A DNA stretch of 10,224 nucleotides from Treponema sp. (GTDB lineage: Bacteria > Spirochaetota > Spirochaetia > Treponematales > Breznakiellaceae): contig JAISYA010000144.1 of NCBI GenBank assembly GCA_031270205.1, positions 1-10,224 of the forward strand, written 5' to 3'. How positions within the stretch are numbered: position 1 is the first letter of the stretch; each line of letters starts with the position of its first letter. The notes beneath the pieces were generated by a model that did no database searches, was not told where the DNA came from, and saw only the letters and a list, made by a program, of their open reading frames with translations. Positions 6,408-10,224 of this stretch are shown here, in pieces. The position numbers were made by a program, and so were the translations under genes.

Positions 6408-8054
6408 TTAGAGACTGGCGTCCTTTTCTTTTTCTTCTCCGGAAGAAATTATTACAGCCGATACCGCAGGGCCTTTGGCAAAAAGACCGGGCGACAGGTG
6501 GAGGATGGCGAATTCATCCCAAATAGCGGCTGCCCCGGCGGAACCGCCGCCTGTGCCGAGCGCAAGGTTACAGTCTCCGCTCAGGGGAACGTCAAGGCCG
6601 ATAACCGTTTTTCTGATTTGAACCTTCGGGTTGTTATCCAAAAGGATCGCTTGTTGTTCAGCTTCGGCGGAATATATGGGATTGAGTACCGCCTCAAAGC
6701 GATTCGGCAGAATTAAAAAGTCGATGGCGGCGGTAATATATTCATCGGATGTAAAAACGACAGGCGCCGATAGTTCCACAGTGGATGTTTCCGAAGCAGT
6801 CAGCCTAAGGGTAAGATTTTCCCCATTCAGACTCAGGTCCATTTCAAGGCCGGCCGGGAGGGATGCCCTTGTTGTGAATTGGGCGTTAAAGATACTGCCG
6901 TTGGAAATCGGCTTAAAGCGGAGCAGGAATTGTCCGCCGTCCTCACTGCCGTTATCACGGAGGAAAGAGAGCGGAGGAAGCAGATACACCTCATTGGGAC
7001 CGGTCAACAAGCCATAACTGTAACCCGCGGGACTCCAGCGGGGCGCTTTTTCTGTCTGGGATATCAGCGACCACGCGGCGGATACGGGGGGCTTTGAATC
7101 CTGGAGATTCCCGCCGAATTGATACCAGTGGAGCAGCTCCGGAATATCGCCGGAAACAAGATTCTCATCCACGGCTTTTGGTGAAACGGGGATGGATATT
7201 TCCCTTGAACTTCCCGCAATCCCCTTCCGGGACTCGAAGGGGAAAGCCTCCGCCCGCAGCAAGTGGAAGCCGGTTTGATCCGGGGCCTTCCAGAGGAAAC
7301 TACCCGCCCCCCCGGACAGGTTTCCCTCGCCGATAATTTTTTTTCCGTTGTACCAGACGATATACGGGTCAAGCCGTGAATCATAATCCAGACGGGCTTC
7401 CAGCATAACGGTTACCCCGGGGGAGACAAGGCGGGAACCGGCGGAAACGCCGGGAAGGTACATTTGAACATCTTTCAGGGAAAATGCGGCGTCCCCCAGA
7501 TAATAGACGGATTGTTCCGTCTGATAGAGGGTTTCTTTTTCACCGAGGACCTGGAAAACCATGGTATATTGACCGATTTCCAGATTTTCCGGCATCAAGA
7601 AGACAGGCATGTCCCTGTCCAGCCGTTTGACCGGAATCTGAATGTTCGCCCCGGCGATTCTGGGCAGCGGAACGGGTTCGTCTACCGGCTCCCCGGTGGA
7701 CGCATCGGCTTCCTGTTCATCCTTTGCCTTTTCGCCGAATATTTCAAAACCGTCGTTTGCGTCAGACTTTAGGGTATACAGAACCTTTCCCTCAAGGGAA
7801 TTCCCCCCGGAATCCTTCAAAAAAACCATCAAACCGGTAATATCCGGGTCATTGGTGACAGACCTGGCAAAATAGGGACGTATGGTATCATCCGCGTTGA
7901 TCAGGGAACGGTCATCCAGGGAAACGCCGCCGGCCTGGGCTTTTACCTGATAGGTTCCGGCTGAGGGCAGGACGATATCCAGATCCCCGCAGGCACAAAA
8001 AAGAGACATTAAAATCAGCGCGCCAATCACCTTTTTGACGGTTTGAGGACACAT
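6408..8054 (-). CDS. large lipoprotein with Ig-like and C-terminal LamG/concanavalin-like domains
   Basis: I place the start at ATG 8052-8054, giving 548 residues: it yields a compact signal peptide MCPQTVKKVIGALILMSLFCAC with lipidation at Cys22. The open frame continues to 8231 but the extra 59 residues are Lys/Phe-rich and translate an AT-rich gap, so they look non-coding. After an acidic, proline-bearing spacer (about 105-132) comes a beta-rich middle region; residues about 211-271 (PGVTVMLEARLDYDS, YIVWYNGKKI, GFHLLRAEAFPF) look like an Ig-type sandwich. From about 305 to 525, ELLHWYQFGGNLQDS, YLLPPLSFL, QFLLRFKP, FEAVLNP and IWDEFAILHLSPG match the layout of LamG/Laminin_G_3-like domains. 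Likely anchored in the envelope, with a binding rather than catalytic role (inference). It is the first gene of the five-gene minus-strand run; no strong RBS or promoter is visible. Confidence 0.8.
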   Translation of the reverse strand: MCPQTVKKVIGALILMSLFCACGDLDIVLPSAGTYQVKAQAGGVSLDDRSLINADDTIRPYFARSVTNDPDITGLMVFLKDSGGNSLEGKVLYTLKSDANDGFEIFGEKAKDEQEADASTGEPVDEPVPLPRIAGANIQIPVKRLDRDMPVFLMPENLEIGQYTMVFQVLGEKETLYQTEQSVYYLGDAAFSLKDVQMYLPGVSAGSRLVSPGVTVMLEARLDYDSRLDPYIVWYNGKKIIGEGNLSGGAGSFLWKAPDQTGFHLLRAEAFPFESRKGIAGSSREISIPVSPKAVDENLVSGDIPELLHWYQFGGNLQDSKPPVSAAWSLISQTEKAPRWSPAGYSYGLLTGPNEVYLLPPLSFLRDNGSEDGGQFLLRFKPISNGSIFNAQFTTRASLPAGLEMDLSLNGENLTLRLTASETSTVELSAPVVFTSDEYITAAIDFLILPNRFEAVLNPIYSAEAEQQAILLDNNPKVQIRKTVIGLDVPLSGDCNLALGTGGGSAGAAAIWDEFAILHLSPGLFAKGPAVSAVIISSGEEKEKDASL

Positions 8055-8191
8055 ACTTAAGTTGAATATAGCATATTGAATAAAAAAAAGCCAGAGTATT
8101 TTGATTTTTTTTGATTTTTTTATTGTTTTATGAGCAAGCGGAATTGCCCAAAAAAAGCCATTTTTTAGGGGAAAATGCCCTAAATTCACAG

Positions 8192-8217
8192 AAAAAGCGG
8201 ATATTTTGCCGTTTTTT
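8192..8217. other. A-run/T-run hairpin in the divergent gap
   Basis: AAAAAGCGG pairs with CCGTTTTTT across the loop ATATTTTG, with one G-U pair on the + strand (an A-C mismatch on the minus strand). The pairing Ts run into a T7 tract on +, so the shape is terminator-like on +, but no + gene lies upstream for it to serve. It may shield the two divergent units from each other, or be a chance product of AT-rich sequence. Confidence 0.3.
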
Positions 8218-8332
8218 TCGGATTCGGACACGACGGGTGGAACTGCCCCGCCTTACAATTCTTTGCGAAAACAAAAAACTTGTTCATTCAGTGAACATCT
8301 CGCGCCATAACGGTTTGCCGAGCTTCGCGCGT

Positions 8333-8338
8333 TATAAT
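8333..8338 (+). promoter_or_regulatory. candidate -10 box for alr
   Basis: A perfect TATAAT lies about 57 nt before ATG 8396, which suits a transcript with a leader of about 50 nt. No good -35 hexamer sits 16-18 nt upstream (the bases there read CGGTTT/ACGGTT), so either an activator or a weak -35 is needed, or the match is chance. Confidence 0.4.
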
Positions 8339-8395
8339 CTTCAAAAACCCACAAGCGCCGCAGGCTGATAGTGATTGTTTTATCATAGTGCTATT

Positions 8396-9523
8396 ATGGA
8401 AAGCATGAGGGCAACCAGGGCGATTATACACATGGACAATTTTCGTGAAAATTTCCGCGCCGTACAGGAGAGAATTGGCCCTGGCCGGCGGATCTGCGCG
8501 CCGGTAAAGGCCGGCGCTTACGGCCACGGGGCCGCGCAGATTGCCGGGGCGGCCATAGAGGCCGGGGCCTCCTGCCTGGCGGTGGCCACAGTGCGGGAAG
8601 GGGCGGAACTGCGGGAAAACGGGATTGGCGCGCCGGTTTTGCTCCTTTCCCAGCCGCTTTTTGAGGAAATTCCGGGTGTTTTTGAGAACCGGCTTATCCC
8701 TTTTGTCTCCGACGCCGCTTTTGCCGGAGCTTTGAACCGGGCCGCCGCCGGAATCAGGCTTCCGGTTCATCTAAAAATAGACACCGGCATGGGCCGTATG
8801 GGCTGTTCCCCGGCGGAAGCCGGCGGCATTGCCCGGTATATCGCCGGCTGTCCCTCCCTGGAATACGCCGGTACCGCCACCCATCTGGCCGTTTCCGATT
8901 CCACCGCCGCTGAAGACATTGCCTACACGCGGCGGCAGTTGACCCTTTTCAGGGAAGCCCTGGACGGCATACGGGCGGCGGGCCTTGATCCCGGCATCGT
9001 CCACGCCGCCAACTCCGGCGGGGTCATACTGCACCCGGATTCGTGGTTTGACATGGTACGACCGGGGATTCTGCTCTACGGCTACAAACCGGTGGAGGAG
9101 CCCTCGCCGGAAGGCGCCGGGCCTCTGCGGGCCGCGCCGGTAATGGAACTACGTACCAATGTGGTTTTTATCAAACAAGTGAAAAAAGGCGAGTCCCTGT
9201 CCTACGGCAGAACCTGGACCGCCCCGCAAGACACCGCCGTTGCAATACTGCCTGCGGGTTACGCCGACGGCCTTCCCCGCCTGGCAAGCAACAAGTGGCA
9301 GGCCATTATCGGCGGCAAGGCCTGTCCTCTTGTGGGCCGTATCTGCATGGACCAGTGCATCGCCGATCTTGGCCCCGCCCCCAATGTCCGCCGCTGGGAC
9401 GAGGCGGTCCTTTTCGGCGGTCCCGCCCCTGACGCCGCCGCCCTCGCGGAACGGATCGGTACCATTCCCTACGAGATCACCTGCAATATCAACAAGCGGG
9501 TACCGCGGGTGTATCAGGAATAG
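8396..9523 (+). CDS. alr: alanine racemase
   Basis: A 375-residue PLP enzyme (family usual 360-390) that interconverts L- and D-alanine in the cytoplasm, supplying D-Ala for peptidoglycan. Seen: the PLP-lysine motif PVKAGAYGHG with Lys38; KIDTGMGRMG (127-136); the PLP-phosphate region HAANSGG (203-209); MVRPGILLYG (220-229); the catalytic tyrosine in SYGRTW (Tyr270); GYADGLPR; and GRICMDQ. The lysine motif has Gly where Asn is usual (VKAGAYGHG for VKANAYGHG). Start choice is uncertain: in-frame TTG 8375, ATG 8396 and ATG 8405 are all possible. Most family members start just before the 'RATRAII' strand, which fits 8396 or 8405, and neither has a good Shine-Dalgarno site. The gene is followed 150 nt later by a wall hydrolase gene on the same strand. 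Confidence 0.95.
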   Translation: MESMRATRAIIHMDNFRENFRAVQERIGPGRRICAPVKAGAYGHGAAQIAGAAIEAGASCLAVATVREGAELRENGIGAPVLLLSQPLFEEIPGVFENRLIPFVSDAAFAGALNRAAAGIRLPVHLKIDTGMGRMGCSPAEAGGIARYIAGCPSLEYAGTATHLAVSDSTAAEDIAYTRRQLTLFREALDGIRAAGLDPGIVHAANSGGVILHPDSWFDMVRPGILLYGYKPVEEPSPEGAGPLRAAPVMELRTNVVFIKQVKKGESLSYGRTWTAPQDTAVAILPAGYADGLPRLASNKWQAIIGGKACPLVGRICMDQCIADLGPAPNVRRWDEAVLFGGPAPDAAALAERIGTIPYEITCNINKRVPRVYQE

Positions 9524-9524
9524 C

Positions 9525-9571
9525 GGCGGTGAAATTCCGGAGGGCCTGAAAGGCGGGTGAAAATTCCGCGG
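9525..9571 (+). repeat. imperfect direct repeat after alr
   Basis: GGCGGTGAAATTCCGG (9525-9540) recurs as GGCGGGTGAAAATTCCGCGG (9552-9571), 27 nt apart, right after the alr stop. It is followed by a bulged hairpin GGAAACAG/CTGTTCC (9570-9590) with no T run. Function unknown; it may be a small local duplication or a protein or RNA binding site. Confidence 0.4.
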
Positions 9572-9676
9572 AAACAGCTGAGCCTGTTCCAAAACTAATT
9601 GGCTACTTCCACCCGCTCTCGTGGTTAAAAATTCCTCAGAGTTTAATTTTTCTCCTGACACACCGATATTCAAAAA

Positions 9677-10224
9677 ATGAACGGCAAACACATCCCGCTT
9701 TTTACCGCGCTGGCATTTCCAATGTTGCTTTTTTTTTCCTGCGCCGGTCTGAAACCGGCGGAACGGGGCCTGCTGCCTGAGGCCGTCACCGTCCCGCCGG
9801 AGGTCCCCCGCGAGCGCCCGCCTGAGCAGGCCGTCACACTTCCGCCGGAGGCTCCCCACGAGCGGCCGCCTGAGCAGGCCGTCACGCTTCCGCCGGAGAT
9901 TCCCCACGAGCAGCCGCCTGAGCGGCCCGATCCTCCGCAGCGTATCATGGGGAAGGGGCGGATACCGGGGGAAGAACTTGCGCTTTTTCTTGAGCGGAAC
10001 AACCCCGCTGTGGACCGGGAATTCGCGCTGGCCCTGGCCGGCTATTATATTGAGGAAGCGGCCCTTGAAGGGGTGAATCACGACGCCGCTTTCGCTCAAA
10101 TGTGCCTGGAAACCGGTTTTCTCAGCTACGGCGGGCTGGTAACGCCTGAAATGAACAACTTCTGCGGCCTCGGCTCCATCGGCCCGGGCCAGTCCGGGGA
10201 AACTTTTCCCGATACCCGGACCGG
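9677..10224 (+). CDS. glucosaminidase-type peptidoglycan hydrolase lipoprotein, 3' end outside window
   Basis: The first 182 residues are present. A signal peptide ends LLFFSC, with Cys22 as the likely lipidation site. Residues 35-81 are three tandem proline/glutamate-rich repeats, which probably act as an extended linker from the membrane. After a short spacer (RIPGEELALFLERNNP) comes the start of a glucosaminidase (PF01832/GH73-like) domain: ALAGYYIEEAALEGVNHDAAFAQ, then MCLETGFLSYGG with Glu145 in the place of the family's catalytic glutamate, and NNFCGLGSIGPG, the usual glycine-rich stretch. The expected role is cleavage of the glycan backbone of peptidoglycan in the periplasm (family knowledge). 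ATG 9677 is the only start after an in-frame stop at 9656-9658; there is no Shine-Dalgarno site before it. It lies 153 nt after alr, a second wall gene. Confidence 0.85.
   Translation, partial: MNGKHIPLFTALAFPMLLFFSCAGLKPAERGLLPEAVTVPPEVPRERPPEQAVTLPPEAPHERPPEQAVTLPPEIPHEQPPERPDPPQRIMGKGRIPGEELALFLERNNPAVDREFALALAGYYIEEAALEGVNHDAAFAQMCLETGFLSYGGLVTPEMNNFCGLGSIGPGQSGETFPDTRT
9779..9919 (+). repeat. three in-frame 45/48-bp tandem repeats in the hydrolase linker
   Basis: Units 9779-9823 (45 bp), 9824-9871 (48 bp) and 9872-9919 (48 bp) encode variants of EQAVTLPPExPHExPP; the first lacks the Gln codon. The two complete units differ at few bases, pointing to recent duplication. Copy number could change by recombination or slippage without breaking the frame. 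Confidence 0.9.

Larger units (their letters stand above)
8055..8395. other. AT-rich divergent intergenic region
   Basis: About 340 bases separate the divergent lipoprotein and alr genes. It holds an exact tandem copy of TTGATTTTTT (8101-8120), a 7-bp hairpin (TTTAGGG/CCCTAAA, 8164-8184), an A-run/T-run hairpin (8192-8217), a 6-bp hairpin TGTTCA/TGAACA (8281-8297) and a TATAAT box (8333-8338). I see no tRNA, riboswitch or credible gene. Both strands can be read open through part of it, but the peptides are Lys/Phe-rich products of the AT-rich bases. Confidence 0.6.

Noticed and set aside
8060..8098. Possible promoter for the LamG-like lipoprotein (TATGCT or TATATT on the minus strand)
   Set aside because: Either box would place the transcript start within about 10 nt of the ATG, and no -35 sequence is convincing.
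8055..8231. A 59-residue N-terminal extension of the LamG-like lipoprotein
   Set aside because: It would bury the signal peptide inside the protein and translates AT-rich sequence into Lys/Phe-rich peptide; the start at 8054 gives a normal lipoprotein signal.
8220..8265. tRNA-like stretch on the minus strand (ending in CCGAATCC)
   Set aside because: There is no proper T-loop (GTTCGAATCC), no anticodon arm and no acceptor stem.
9149..10099. A 316-codon minus-strand frame with Arg/Leu repeats
   Set aside because: It is antisense to alr and to the hydrolase's repeat array; the apparent protein repeats are the complement of the real linker repeats.

Overview
The window looks like a chromosomal segment from a spirochaete of the Treponema type. 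This is inferred from content: three lipoproteins with loose, phenylalanine-rich spirochaete-style lipoboxes, a GC-rich coding style with AT-rich gaps, and mnmE and mnmG in one cluster with lipoprotein genes. I see no phage, transposon, CRISPR array, rRNA or tRNA gene.

Layout. (1) Left edge, + strand, 2-967: the 3' end of a gene whose product closes with a GYF_2 (DUF4339) domain, probably an SPFH/'virion core'-type protein. It is followed by a small Met-rich protein with a second GYF_2 domain, then a four-helix membrane protein. Each is spaced tightly to the next and the last two have strong Shine-Dalgarno sites. A doubtful short ORF follows (1028-1204). (2) Minus strand, 8054 down to 1352: five closely packed genes in the order LamG-like lipoprotein, second lipoprotein, PAP2-family membrane phosphatase, mnmE, mnmG. 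Junctions are 5 nt, 0 nt, a 1-nt overlap (TAATG) and 6 nt, so this reads as one operon. A GC-rich hairpin with a minus-strand T run at 1203-1244 may end it. (3) An AT-rich divergent gap, 8055-8395. (4) + strand, 8396 to the right edge: alanine racemase (alr), then a lipoprotein with three proline-rich 16-residue repeats leading into a glucosaminidase-type peptidoglycan hydrolase domain, cut by the window end.

Working together: MnmE and MnmG form the complex that modifies U34 in the wobble position of several tRNAs. PAP2, Alr and the glucosaminidase lipoprotein all touch the cell envelope: lipid phosphate turnover, D-alanine for peptidoglycan, and wall cleavage. The most unusual features are the paired GYF_2 proteins at the left edge (the second looks like the tail of an SPFH protein without its SPFH domain) and the in-frame repeat array in the hydrolase. 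I did not find a convincing wholly new system; the GYF_2/membrane-protein group is the best candidate for something little described.
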